Source: a virus
IMG/VR virus record: IMGVR_UViG_3300046004_002614
Location: 1-40,866 of that record
Strand: one strand, 5' to 3'
DNA: 40,866 nt
The notes under the pieces were generated by a model. It worked only from the letters and a program-made list of their open reading frames with translations. It was not told where the DNA came from and did not search any database. This document shows positions 28,472 to 36,597 of this stretch, one piece after another. Made by a program: the position numbers and the translations under genes. Position 1 is the first letter of the stretch; each line of letters starts with the position of its first letter.

Positions 28472-29920
28472 TTAGTATATTAATTTATGATTTAATTCTC
28501 TTTTTTCTACGTTTTTAGTATCTATAAGTTCAAATTTCTTTCTTGGTTTCCAAGTTGAAAATAAAGTGTCTAAATTTTTAATTATTCTTTGACCCATTTT
28601 TTCTCCTGTTAAACCTGCTTCATCACTTAAAGCCCATTCTCTACCTTTTAATCCTCTAGAGTTACGTTCTTCTTTAGACATATGATATGCTCTTCCTATT
28701 TGTTCAGCAGCATCTTCAGATGTACATCTGTCATCCCAAATATAAGGAGTAACTGGTGAACCTTGCATTGAACGATTTGTAGGATATACTGGTAAAGCCC
28801 ATTCACCATGTTTATCAATTGTACCATTGTGGTTTGAGGGTAAATCAGCACTTAATTCCATCCATGATCCATCTTCTTCTTCAAAACGCATTTGATCTTG
28901 CATTCCACCTGTTACGTTAGCGATAATCATTTTACCTGCTAAAATAGCTTCTGTTAATGCTAATCCCCATCCTTCATTTGATGTTAATAAGATTTGAGTA
29001 TCAGACATGTTATATAAATAATTCATTTTGTCTGGAGGTAATGGTGAGCTAGAAAATACAATGTTATATTTTTCTTCCCCTTTAAATAGGAAATCACATA
29101 CAGCACCTAAATCTGTTCCATTATCATCTACTACTTGAGTGTGAAGTAAAAAAGCACATTTTTTAGCTTTTTCTTCTGGTAGTAAATCAATGAAGTATTT
29201 GTATGCTAATAAAGTATCAGGTATTTGTTTACGACGAATGTTTCTAGAATTAAAGAATAAAACATAATCGTATTCTTTTCCTTTAAACATATTGTTTTTA
29301 AAATCAACATAATCTTTACTTGATTTTTCAGCATCAGTTAAAGGTCTAAACATATCATGATTTAAACCATGTGGTACGTATTTAATTAATTTATCCTTTG
29401 CTTTACCACCTAACACTAATTTATTAATGTTAACTGTTTGTTTTGAAATACCTAACAACGCATCACATGCTTCATAGAATGGTCTGTTATACATTGGTGC
29501 CGGATAGTTATCCCAAATATTTAAATACACAATAGGAACTTTTCTACGGATTTCATTTTCAATTTGAAACAACCACATAAAGTATCTTGGATCAGTAATT
29601 AAAAAGATAGCATCTGGTTTTTCTTGTTTGATCAAATGTCTAATTAAATTAGGATCACCATATCCATCTACTGGGTAGATCATTATTGAGGAATCAGTTA
29701 ATCCTGTATTGTTGTTTGTGTCTTGAGATAAATCTAGACGTTTACCTTTTTCAGGATGATTAATTGCACCTGCAACTTGTACCCAATTAAAATGTTGGGC
29801 AGTATTTAATACCATTTCACGAGCAACAGTAGCTACACCTGAGTGTACTCTTAAATCATCGCAAATAAGTAAAATTTTCTTCCTCTCATTCTGAGGAATG
29901 TAAGCAAAACTTGAATTCAT
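28472..29920 (-). CDS. GT4-type glycosyltransferase (482 aa)
   Basis: GT-B fold: K-I-L-L-I-C-D-D-L-R-V-H-S-G-V-A-T-V at the N-terminus, then I-F-L-I-T-D-P-R-Y-F near 110, R-N-I-R-R-K-Q near 227, and the donor-binding E-G-W-G-L-A-L-T-E-A-I-L-A-G near 321. It is the larger of the two tandem GT4 genes and starts the cluster. No promoter of the main family lies in the 32 nt before it, so it is likely read from the RHH gene's promoter. Confidence 0.88.
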   Translation of the reverse strand: MNSSFAYIPQNERKKILLICDDLRVHSGVATVAREMVLNTAQHFNWVQVAGAINHPEKGKRLDLSQDTNNNTGLTDSSIMIYPVDGYGDPNLIRHLIKQEKPDAIFLITDPRYFMWLFQIENEIRRKVPIVYLNIWDNYPAPMYNRPFYEACDALLGISKQTVNINKLVLGGKAKDKLIKYVPHGLNHDMFRPLTDAEKSSKDYVDFKNNMFKGKEYDYVLFFNSRNIRRKQIPDTLLAYKYFIDLLPEEKAKKCAFLLHTQVVDDNGTDLGAVCDFLFKGEEKYNIVFSSSPLPPDKMNYLYNMSDTQILLTSNEGWGLALTEAILAGKMIIANVTGGMQDQMRFEEEDGSWMELSADLPSNHNGTIDKHGEWALPVYPTNRSMQGSPVTPYIWDDRCTSEDAAEQIGRAYHMSKEERNSRGLKGREWALSDEAGLTGEKMGQRIIKNLDTLFSTWKPRKKFELIDTKNVEKRELNHKLIY

Positions 29921-29952
29921 ATAACTTGTTTTTGGTTTGTTTATTTATTTGT

Positions 29953-30126
29953 TTATTTTGTGTAGTTACTAACTTGTTTTCTAAAATTTTCATCTGTAAG
30001 ATACAAATCAATTGCTCGATTTACAAGCTTATTTAGTGAAAACTTTCTCTTTACACATTCGATCTTAAAAGTATCGAATAACTCTGGGTTTACTTTTACT
30101 GATGTTAAAATGTCTTTATTTTCCAT
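29953..30126 (-). CDS. Ribbon-helix-helix protein, 57 aa
   Basis: M-E-N-K-D-I-L-T-S-V-K-V-N-P-E-L-F-D-T-F opens with a short beta strand, then a helix, then F-S-L-N-K-L-V-N-R-A-I-D-L-Y-L, the pattern of Arc/MetJ-type dimeric repressors. Length matches the family. It sits between the nuclease gene and the glycan genes, and may regulate them. Promoter candidate at 30142-30173. Confidence 0.72.
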   Translation of the reverse strand: MENKDILTSVKVNPELFDTFKIECVKRKFSLNKLVNRAIDLYLTDENFRKQVSNYTK

Positions 30127-30141
30127 GTTTTAATTTATATA

Positions 30142-30173
30142 TAAATATACATATATTACTTAAGAATCGCCTT
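30142..30173 (-). promoter_or_regulatory. Possible promoter with poor -33
   Basis: Exact TATATTTA (30149-30142) but AAGG at the -33 position (30173-30170) instead of TTnG. Listed because it precedes the RHH gene at a plausible distance. Confidence 0.35.
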
Positions 30174-31109
30174 ATTGCATAATTCTTTTTTATCTTTATA
30201 TGGACAATAGTTACATGTTGATTTACTTGGTTGTGCTTGATGTTCAACATCTTTATAAGTACCATCTATACTAAACACACTTTCAATAAATGTAGTGAGT
30301 GATGTTTTAGCTTTATTTACTTTTGTCTTACCATTTGCAGGAGTAAATTGTTGTACGCGTTTTTGAGGAAATTCACTTGCTTCCCATATTTTACGTTTAA
30401 CAATAAAGAATTCAACATCGATGTTTTCTTCAGGAACTCCAAATTGTTCACTAAAAAATGATTTATAAAGTAGTATTTGGAATTGTTTAATTTCGTCTTT
30501 CTTTTCTTTATCTCCCCACCCACGAGTACTTGTTTTTATATCGTAGATAACGAATTTATTTGTTCCTTCATGATACATTACTAAGTCAATGAAGCCGTTG
30601 AATAAAACGTTGTTATGTGTTTTATTTGGCGCTATAACGATGGGGATCTCGATTCCTACTAAATGCCATCCTTTAATACTAAAATATTCGCCTCGTCTTT
30701 TTTTAATGAAATCCAATATAGCTACTCCATCATCAAAAAATTCTCTCATTTCATTTGGGTTGGTAAAATGGATATTATTGTTTGATTTGTATCCATTTAA
30801 ATATGTAGCACTAAAACAGTCTTCAAAATATTCCCATAGATTAATTTTATCAGCAGCTGCTCCTGATTCACTATACATTACAGATAAATAATTTTGTAAT
30901 GTTTCGTGTATTGCGGTTCCAAAAGTCATGTTGATAGAAAAACTAGGTACTTTATGTCCATCTCTGTATTGTAATGCCCATTTTTTAGGGCATTGCAAAT
31001 ACATTGACATTTGAGAATAGGAAATAGTTTTTTGAAATGCGTAGTTTATTTCCTGCGGTTTGTAGTTTTGGATTTGTTTTATTGTAGATGGAATTTTACT
31101 TTTAGCCAT
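30156..31109 (-). CDS. PD-(D/E)XK nuclease with Fe-S cysteines
   Basis: The 317-aa product has the Cas4/AddB-type plan: S-Y-S-Q-M-S-M-Y-L-Q-C-P-K-K-W near 31-45, G-T-A-I-H-E-T near 65, F-N-G-F-I-D-L-V-M with the metal-binding Asp near 175, and V-I-Y-D-I-K-T near 190, the D-x-K core. The C-terminus has C-x2-C-x8-C (C-N-Y-C and E-L-C), which with the N-terminal C-P could hold a 4Fe-4S cluster. Likely a DNA exonuclease in recombination or repair. Adjacent to the Nmad1-like gene. Confidence 0.87.
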   Translation of the reverse strand: MAKSKIPSTIKQIQNYKPQEINYAFQKTISYSQMSMYLQCPKKWALQYRDGHKVPSFSINMTFGTAIHETLQNYLSVMYSESGAAADKINLWEYFEDCFSATYLNGYKSNNNIHFTNPNEMREFFDDGVAILDFIKKRRGEYFSIKGWHLVGIEIPIVIAPNKTHNNVLFNGFIDLVMYHEGTNKFVIYDIKTSTRGWGDKEKKDEIKQFQILLYKSFFSEQFGVPEENIDVEFFIVKRKIWEASEFPQKRVQQFTPANGKTKVNKAKTSLTTFIESVFSIDGTYKDVEHQAQPSKSTCNYCPYKDKKELCNKAILK

Positions 31110-31110
31110 A

Positions 31111-31458
31111 CTATTTTTTCCAAAGACCTCTTTCTACTAACTGAGCAATAATGCCATAGTTAGTAATATCTTGATAAGTATCAGTTAATGCTTCATTTTT
31201 AGCAGTTTGTTTAGTAATGATAAGATTTTTCCATCTATTTACTTTATCTGATAAGCGATACCAAAGTCCAGTTAATGCAAAGTCTTTTTCTTCATCGTTT
31301 ACTAATTGAGTACCAGCAGCGATATTTGACATTCCATAGTCTATGTGCTTACGTGCAAACAATGTATATTGTTCTTTCATTATTTGTTTGTATCCTTGAG
31401 CGATAGTAGGATATTCTTTTTCTAGCTGTTCAATAACAGACATTTCTTCTTTTGCCAT
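31111..31458 (-). CDS. Nmad1/DUF1599-like protein
   Basis: The 115-aa helical product contains F-A-R-K-H-I-D-Y-G-M-S-N near 34, L-S-D-K-V-N-R-W-K-N-L near 68 and T-D-T-Y-Q-D-I-T-N-Y near 92, consistent with the nucleotide-modification-associated domain 1 family, whose members accompany phage DNA-modification genes. The exact reaction is unknown for the family. One nt from the nuclease gene. Recognition is from memory of the K-x2-D-Y-G and D-T-x2-D patterns. Confidence 0.6.
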   Translation of the reverse strand: MAKEEMSVIEQLEKEYPTIAQGYKQIMKEQYTLFARKHIDYGMSNIAAGTQLVNDEEKDFALTGLWYRLSDKVNRWKNLIITKQTAKNEALTDTYQDITNYGIIAQLVERGLWKK

Positions 31459-31467
31459 TTTTATATT

Positions 31468-31674
31468 TTACTTATTATTTACCCATTCCCATCCTAAACA
31501 TAATTTCATCATTTTTCTATGAAACCATTTTGGTTTAATTGTTAAATAGAAATGTAATCCTTGCTCACCACCTATTTTATAACATCCTACATGATTAGGT
31601 TGTGTTATAGCAATGGTTCCTGTAGGAAATGGAAGTTCATTTCCTAAAATTAATTTTTTTTCTTCTTTTATCAT
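31468..31674 (-). CDS. Hypothetical protein, 68 aa
   Basis: Beta-rich N-terminus (K-K-L-I-L-G-N-E-L-P-F-P-T-G-T-I-A-I-T) and a basic, aromatic C-terminus (W-F-H-R-K-M-M-K-L-C-L-G-W-E-W). ATGA overlap with the clamp-loader small subunit gene. Function unknown. Confidence 0.7.
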   Translation of the reverse strand: MIKEEKKLILGNELPFPTGTIAITQPNHVGCYKIGGEQGLHFYLTIKPKWFHRKMMKLCLGWEWVNNK

Positions 31675-32105
31675 TTTACTAGTTTTTTAATTTCTTTTTC
31701 ATCTATTCCTCTACTAGTTAAAATTTCCTCTAACCATTCTTTATCTACCATTTGAATATACTCTTCAGCTTCTGAAGTAGCACATTCAAATTGTTCAGAT
31801 ATATGTTTTAGTAATTCAGTTGGATATAGTTTTTTAGTAGTTGATCTGATGAATGGGGAGTAAGTGTTCTTTGATCTTGGGATCAAAAAACAATACACCT
31901 CATACAACTTTTTATTATCTTTAATATTTAATCCTTGAACGTAATTAACAACTTCAACATATTTAGGATTCATTGATAAAATTCTATTAACCATATATCC
32001 ATTAAACACCTTTTGTTTATCAGGAGACAATGAGTCCCATGATGGTTTAGTGTCAATGATTCCTTTAATTAAATCAAATACAGTATATATTTTGTCTTTA
32101 GTCAT
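31671..32105 (-). CDS. Clamp-loader small subunit, gp62-like
   Basis: The 144-aa helical product starts T-V-F-D-L-I-K-G-I-I and has N-G-Y-M-V-N-R-I-L-S-M-N-P near 34-46, a pattern seen in T4 gp62 relatives (F-x-x-Y-M-x-N-R-x-L-S). It is shorter than T4 gp62 (187 aa). Its place one gene downstream of the large clamp-loader subunit supports the call. In T4, gp62 with four gp44 loads gp45 at primer ends. Confidence 0.75.
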   Translation of the reverse strand: MTKDKIYTVFDLIKGIIDTKPSWDSLSPDKQKVFNGYMVNRILSMNPKYVEVVNYVQGLNIKDNKKLYEVYCFLIPRSKNTYSPFIRSTTKKLYPTELLKHISEQFECATSEAEEYIQMVDKEWLEEILTSRGIDEKEIKKLVK

Positions 32106-32362
32106 TACTTTTGCTCTAATGTAAATCCAATTTCTGAATATTCCTCTCTTATTTCTTTAGGAATCATATCTAATAAAATTTTCTTTGTTTCTACATCATA
32201 CATTATTGGAATTGGAATTAATGGATCTTTGTCTGTTCCTAAGATAAATTTACTTCCTTTACGTAAGATAGTTCCTTCAGCTAATAAAATTGGTTTTCCA
32301 TTTTCATCAACAACTGCTTTAGTTAATGTAATGTCGATTTGGGGTTGAGTTAAGTCTTTCAT
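32105..32362 (-). CDS. Hypothetical protein, 85 aa
   Basis: Beta-rich: Q-P-Q-I-D-I-T-L-T-K-A-V-V, I-L-R-K-G-S-K-F-I-L-G. It lies between the two clamp-loader subunits and its stop overlaps the next start by one base. No motif seen; a small replisome-associated protein is possible only from position. Confidence 0.7.
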   Translation of the reverse strand: MKDLTQPQIDITLTKAVVDENGKPILLAEGTILRKGSKFILGTDKDPLIPIPIMYDVETKKILLDMIPKEIREEYSEIGFTLEQK

Positions 32363-32377
32363 TTTGTTTTTATTTAT

Positions 32378-33298
32378 TTATTTTATTGTTTCTAAGATTT
32401 TAGCTATACAAGCCATTATGTTTATTTCTTTATCTAATCTAAAAGTAGCATGATACATATATTCTTCTAAGTAACATATAATTATACCTTCATTTCCATT
32501 AGAGTACTCATTTAATTTCTCGTATAAAAATTTATACACATCATCAAAATCTTCTAAATCAGTATTAGCAATAATTTGTCTAATGTTATTAAACGATTTA
32601 ACGGATGGTTTATTTAATTCAGCCAATAAAGCATCTTTATAGTTGTCGTCTGTATTAGACATTGTATCTAATTTTAAAACACCATCTATAGTATACTTTT
32701 GACAGTTATTGATAATCTTTCTAAAATCAGGAAAATATTTATTTACAATAGTTACTAAATCAGGTATTTCATATTCGATATTTTCTTTGTCTAAAATAAC
32801 TGAAATGTGTTGAGCAATTACTTTCTTAGATGGAGGAGCTAAATCAAATTCCTGACATCTACTTCTAAGTGGATCGATTAAACGTTCTGGGTAGTTACCT
32901 GTTAAGATAAAACGAGTAGTTAAACTATATGTTTCCATCATGTTTAACAAAATAACTTGTCCTGCTTGTAAGATGTGAGTTGCTTCATCTAAAATCACTA
33001 TTTTAAGTGGTTTAAATGATCCAGCAGCCGCAAATGCTCCTACTTTATCTCTCATTACATCAATTGAACGTTCATCAGTTGCATTGATATACAAATAATC
33101 ACAATCAATATTTTTGACTAATATTTTAGCGATTGTTGTTTTACCTGCGCCTGGTTTACCTGCGAATAGGAGGTGAGGGATATCTTGTTGTTTAATAAAT
33201 TCTTCGAATTTTAATTTAGTTTCATCTCGACAGATATAACCTTCTAATGTATCGGGTCTCCATTTTTCATTTAAAATTGTATGTAATCTTTTTGTCAT
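32378..33298 (-). CDS. Clamp-loader large subunit, gp44-like AAA+ ATPase
   Basis: The 306-aa AAA+ protein has Walker A G-K-P-G-A-G-K-T at 47-54, Walker B V-I-L-D-E-A-T near 101-107, and the S-R-C arginine-finger motif at 146-148, as in T4 gp44 and RFC. E-K-W-R-P-D-T-L near 11 is the family start motif. It uses ATP to open and load the clamp. The promoter at 33313-33344 precedes it, with AATAAAAGTT before the ATG. Confidence 0.93.
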   Translation of the reverse strand: MTKRLHTILNEKWRPDTLEGYICRDETKLKFEEFIKQQDIPHLLFAGKPGAGKTTIAKILVKNIDCDYLYINATDERSIDVMRDKVGAFAAAGSFKPLKIVILDEATHILQAGQVILLNMMETYSLTTRFILTGNYPERLIDPLRSRCQEFDLAPPSKKVIAQHISVILDKENIEYEIPDLVTIVNKYFPDFRKIINNCQKYTIDGVLKLDTMSNTDDNYKDALLAELNKPSVKSFNNIRQIIANTDLEDFDDVYKFLYEKLNEYSNGNEGIIICYLEEYMYHATFRLDKEINIMACIAKILETIK

Positions 33299-33312
33299 AA
33301 CTTTTATTTTTT

Positions 33313-33344
33313 TAAATATACAATCAATAATTTAGGAATCCAAA
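33313..33344 (-). promoter_or_regulatory. Bacteroidota-type -33/-7 promoter
   Basis: TTTGGATTCC (TTTG at 33344-33341), 20 nt, TATATTTA (33320-33313), minus strand. Drives the clamp-loader operon. Confidence 0.75.
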
Positions 33345-33345
33345 T

Positions 33346-33600
33346 CTAAAGATCTCCATATATATTGAATTTTTTTACTGGAGGGGGAGGAGGTGGTGCA
33401 ACATCTTCTGTTGTAATGATGTATAGTTCTCCTTTTAAAGGCGATAACTTAAAATCGTAAGGTGTATTTACTGTTTGATAATACGCTTCTAACGTTTCAG
33501 TTAGTGATAGATGAACAGTGTTTGTAGTATCATCTACTAAACACCATTTATCGCCTGGAGGGTTTCTCCGGGCGATTAATATGTATACTTCTTTTTTCAT
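33346..33600 (-). CDS. Hypothetical protein with polyproline, 84 aa
   Basis: Starts M-K-K-E-V-Y-I-L-I-A-R-R and ends with a run of seven prolines before V-K-K-F-N-I-Y-G-D-L. Overlaps the GroEL stop by one base, so probably cotranscribed with the chaperonin genes. The polyproline tail suggests a protein-binding or linker role. Function unknown. Confidence 0.7.
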   Translation of the reverse strand: MKKEVYILIARRNPPGDKWCLVDDTTNTVHLSLTETLEAYYQTVNTPYDFKLSPLKGELYIITTEDVAPPPPPPVKKFNIYGDL

Positions 33601-35234
33601 TAGTACATCCCAGGCATTCCACCCATTTCAGGTGCTTCGTTTTTATCGTCTTTTATTTCGATAATTGCTGCTTCAGTTAATAATACTGTACCTGCAATCG
33701 ACGCTGCATTTTCTAGTGCGTTTCTAGTTACTTTAGCTGGATCAATAATTCCTGCTTCTTTCATGTTTACAAATGTTTCAGATTTTAAATTATATCCTGT
33801 CCAATTGTCTTTACCCATTTGATTAATTAAACCATAACATTCACCTTCTGAATAACCAGCGTTTGCTAAAATTTTCATAAATGGAGCAGCACATGCTTTG
33901 TAAACAATTTCTTTACCAATATAAAGATCAGAATCTAATTCCATTCTTGTTCGTGTAATTGCTTCACGAGCATATAATAAAACAGAACCACCACCTGGTA
34001 CAATACCTTCTTCAATTGCTGCTTTTGTAGCATGTAAAGCATCGTCAACACGGTCTTTAGTTTCTTTCATTTCTAATTCACTATTTCCACCTACATGAAT
34101 AATAGCTACTCCACCAATGTATTTTGCTAAACGTTCTTGTAACTTTTCTTTTTCGAATGGCACAATTGATTTTTCAATTTGTTGTTGTAATTCATCAATT
34201 CGAGCTTCGATTTTATTTGTTTCGCCTTTACCATCAACAATTGTTGTTTCTTCTTTAGTTACAGTAACTAAACGAGCTTTACCAAACCAAGACTTATCAA
34301 ATTTATCTAATTTCATTCCTTTGTCTGGAGAAAATACTACACCACCAGTCATGATAGCCATATCTTCTAGTAATAATTTTCTACGATCACCAAAGTCAGG
34401 AGCTTTAACAGCACATACTTTTAATGTTCCTCTCATTTTATTTACAATAAGAGTAGATAAAGCTTCTCCATCAATATCTTCAGCAATGATTAATAATGAT
34501 TTTCCACTTGTTGAAGCATATTCTAAAATTGGTAATAAATCTTTTACTTGACCAAACTTTTTATCTGCGATTAAAACAAATGGTTCATCTAAAGTACAAG
34601 ACATGTCATTGTTATTTGTAACAAAGTAATGTGACTTATATCCTCTATCGAATTGCATACCTTCTACTGTTTCAAGATATGTTTCTCCAGTTTTAGATTC
34701 TTCAATATGAACTACTCCTTCACGACCTACTTTTTCCATTGCTGTTGCAATCAATTTTCCTACTTCAGGATCGTTGTTTGCGGAAATGGTAGCTACTTGT
34801 TCTAATTGGTTTTCTGAAGTGATGTCTTGTGCAATTTCTTTACGCATACAATTTACTACTTCTTTAATAGCTAAATCAATACCACGTTTAATTTCTACTG
34901 CATTTGCTCCTTTATCTAATGATGATAAACCTTCGTTAATCATTTTTTGAGCTAAGAGTGTTGATGTTGTTGTACCATCACCTGCATTATTTGCTGTTTT
35001 GATAGATGCTTGTTTAATCATCTCAACACCTAAATTTTCAATAGGATCTTCTAAATTTGAAATCTGTTTTGCAACTGATACACCATCTTTTGTTGATCTT
35101 ACTTCGCCATACTCAGTGTATATAACGTTTCTACCATTGGGTCCTAGAGTAGATGTAACTGCATCTGCTAGTTTATTAATACCCTTTACAATCTTTTTAC
35201 GGGCTTCAGGCCCAAATTCTACTTTTTTGTTCAT
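33600..35234 (-). CDS. groEL: GroEL chaperonin
   Basis: The 544-aa product is a full-length group I chaperonin. V-T-S-T-L-G-P-N-G-R-N-V near 27, G-D-G-T-T-T near 85 (ATP site with the catalytic Asp), A-P-D-F-G-D-R-R-K near 279, and G-G-G-S-V-L near 413 are canonical. The C-terminus ends G-G-M-P-G-M-Y, a short version of the GGM tail. It would fold phage proteins such as capsid or fibre in the host cytoplasm. Nearly all domains are intact, so it is likely active. The groES gene is 9 nt upstream. Confidence 0.97.
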   Translation of the reverse strand: MNKKVEFGPEARKKIVKGINKLADAVTSTLGPNGRNVIYTEYGEVRSTKDGVSVAKQISNLEDPIENLGVEMIKQASIKTANNAGDGTTTSTLLAQKMINEGLSSLDKGANAVEIKRGIDLAIKEVVNCMRKEIAQDITSENQLEQVATISANNDPEVGKLIATAMEKVGREGVVHIEESKTGETYLETVEGMQFDRGYKSHYFVTNNNDMSCTLDEPFVLIADKKFGQVKDLLPILEYASTSGKSLLIIAEDIDGEALSTLIVNKMRGTLKVCAVKAPDFGDRRKLLLEDMAIMTGGVVFSPDKGMKLDKFDKSWFGKARLVTVTKEETTIVDGKGETNKIEARIDELQQQIEKSIVPFEKEKLQERLAKYIGGVAIIHVGGNSELEMKETKDRVDDALHATKAAIEEGIVPGGGSVLLYAREAITRTRMELDSDLYIGKEIVYKACAAPFMKILANAGYSEGECYGLINQMGKDNWTGYNLKSETFVNMKEAGIIDPAKVTRNALENAASIAGTVLLTEAAIIEIKDDKNEAPEMGGMPGMY

Positions 35235-35243
35235 AACTTAATT

Positions 35244-35537
35244 TTAATCGTTAATAATTGCTAATACTATATTTTCACTGCACGACCAAAATTCTTCGCC
35301 ATCGCTTTCTATTTTGGTAGGACCCATTGGAGGTAAAATAACTTTTTGACCTACTTTAAGTGATGATTCGATGAATATTCCTGTTGCGGAGTGATAGCCA
35401 GGTCCTACAGATACAACAGTACCTCTAAGGCCTTTTTCACGCCCCAAATCCGGGACAACGATTGAACCATAAGTTTGCTCTTCCTCTTCTTGAGGTCTAA
35501 CGATGATGCTGTTGAATACAGCTTGTAATTTTGACAT
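35244..35537 (-). CDS. groES: GroES co-chaperonin
   Basis: The 97-aa product has the GroES fold: V-F-N-S-I-I-V-R-P near 7-15, a mobile loop with T-Y-G-S-I-V-V-P-D near 22-30, and R-G-T-V-V-S-V-G-P-G near 38. It forms a lid on the adjacent GroEL. The loop carries I-V-V-P in place of the usual I-V-L, still a hydrophobic tripeptide. Promoter at 35572-35603. Confidence 0.93.
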   Translation of the reverse strand: MSKLQAVFNSIIVRPQEEEEQTYGSIVVPDLGREKGLRGTVVSVGPGYHSATGIFIESSLKVGQKVILPPMGPTKIESDGEEFWSCSENIVLAIIND

Positions 35538-35571
35538 AGATTTTATTTTTTTATAACTTGTTTTACTTGTA

Positions 35572-35603
35572 TAAATATATTAATTTTCAATTACTTCACC
35601 AAG
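35572..35603 (-). promoter_or_regulatory. Promoter of the groES-groEL operon
   Basis: CTTGGTGAAG (CTTG at 35603-35600), 20 nt, TATATTTA (35579-35572), minus strand. The -33 lies within the end of the 76-aa gene. The leader to groES is 34 nt. Confidence 0.65.
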
Positions 35604-35810
35604 CTCACTTTCTTCTTCTTCAATTATTTGAGCTTCATCGATTTTTTGGATAAAATGTAATATTCCGTCTTTTTTTACTACGGTATCAGCTAATACGAAT
35701 TCTTTAAATTCTTGTATTAAATCTTGAGGTAAACGATCCTCTTTAAGAGAACGTTTGATAATGTATAGACTCCCGTTCCAATCTATAAATTGTTTAACTA
35801 TTGAAAACAT
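35580..35810 (-). CDS. Hypothetical protein, 76 aa
   Basis: Starts M-F-S-I-V-K-Q-F-I-D-W and ends in an acidic tail (E-E-E-E-S-E-L-G-E-V-I-E-N). The ATG overlaps the TAA of the clamp gene. Helical and small; a clamp-associated or regulatory protein by position only. Confidence 0.7.
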   Translation of the reverse strand: MFSIVKQFIDWNGSLYIIKRSLKEDRLPQDLIQEFKEFVLADTVVKKDGILHFIQKIDEAQIIEEEESELGEVIEN

Positions 35811-36550
35811 TATATATCTTTTTGAACTATGTAATAAATACTTTTTATGTTACCTGATTTAAATTCTAATTTCATCAATCCTTCTAAATTAATAGACAAT
35901 TTTGCTTCATCAGAATCTTTATTAACTACTAATATCTCTTTAAGTAAATCTGAGTTGAATCCTAATGTAAAATCATGTGATACATTGTTTTTAACAAAGT
36001 TAGCTAAGTAATAAGATACTTTGTTTGAGTATTCTATATCGCCTCCAAACACTAACTCTAACTCAAATTCACCATCCATATTTGTAGATGGTTTTAACAT
36101 CACAGTAGGACTTTCATCTAATGCTGATTTTGCTTTTATCATTGCTAATATAATATCCTTATCTAGTGATGTAGTTAAATTATAATCTTCAGATCCTTTA
36201 TAAGCACCTGATTTATTAATTGTTAACATATCAGCTAAAGTATAATTAGCGGTAAATTGATTGTCTGAGATAATTAGTTTAGAAAATGATTTACCATTCC
36301 TAACAAAACTCAACAATACATCTCCATTTGCTATACTAATTAATTTTAATAATTGAGAAGTATTACTTATACCAATGTTTGCATCAGGTAAGGTAAAATC
36401 AGTATGTGTTACTTCTCCAATCATTTCTTTTGTTGGTGAAGTAAACTTAATGTTTAAGTTTTTATCTTTAATATCCCATTTAACGGCTTCATTCATTCCG
36501 TTTAGGTAATATTTATTTATAACTGCTTGTAATTCAAATTTAGGTATCAT
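35810..36550 (-). CDS. Sliding clamp, gp45-like
   Basis: The 246-aa product has the two-domain beta-rich pattern of T4 gp45/PCNA: a hydrophobic start with I-N-K-Y-Y-L-N-G, D-F-T-L-P-D-A-N-I-G-I near 45 and a domain-joining region near 115-125. The C-terminal part ends in I-Y-Y-I-V-Q-K-D-I. Its place in the replication block with polymerase and loader supports the call. A trimer encircling DNA would tether the polymerase. Confidence 0.82.
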   Translation of the reverse strand: MIPKFELQAVINKYYLNGMNEAVKWDIKDKNLNIKFTSPTKEMIGEVTHTDFTLPDANIGISNTSQLLKLISIANGDVLLSFVRNGKSFSKLIISDNQFTANYTLADMLTINKSGAYKGSEDYNLTTSLDKDIILAMIKAKSALDESPTVMLKPSTNMDGEFELELVFGGDIEYSNKVSYYLANFVKNNVSHDFTLGFNSDLLKEILVVNKDSDEAKLSINLEGLMKLEFKSGNIKSIYYIVQKDI

Positions 36551-36565
36551 ATAACTTTTATTTTT

Positions 36566-36597
36566 TAAATATATAAAAAAAGACTTGGTATTCCAAG
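36566..36597 (-). promoter_or_regulatory. Promoter fused to a strong hairpin terminator
   Basis: CTTGGAATAC (CTTG at 36597-36594), 20 nt, TATATTTA (36573-36566), minus strand, upstream of the clamp gene with TAAAAGTTAT before its ATG. The -33 is in the 5' arm of the hairpin at 36580-36601. Confidence 0.72.

Noticed and set aside
30317-30523. Second minus-strand frame of 68 codons
   Set aside because: Completely inside the PD-(D/E)XK nuclease gene in another frame, Lys/Asn-rich as expected for a shadow frame in AT-rich DNA.
34117-35241. Plus-strand open frames of 144 and 80 codons
   Set aside because: They lie opposite groEL and follow its codon structure; all credible genes here are on the minus strand.
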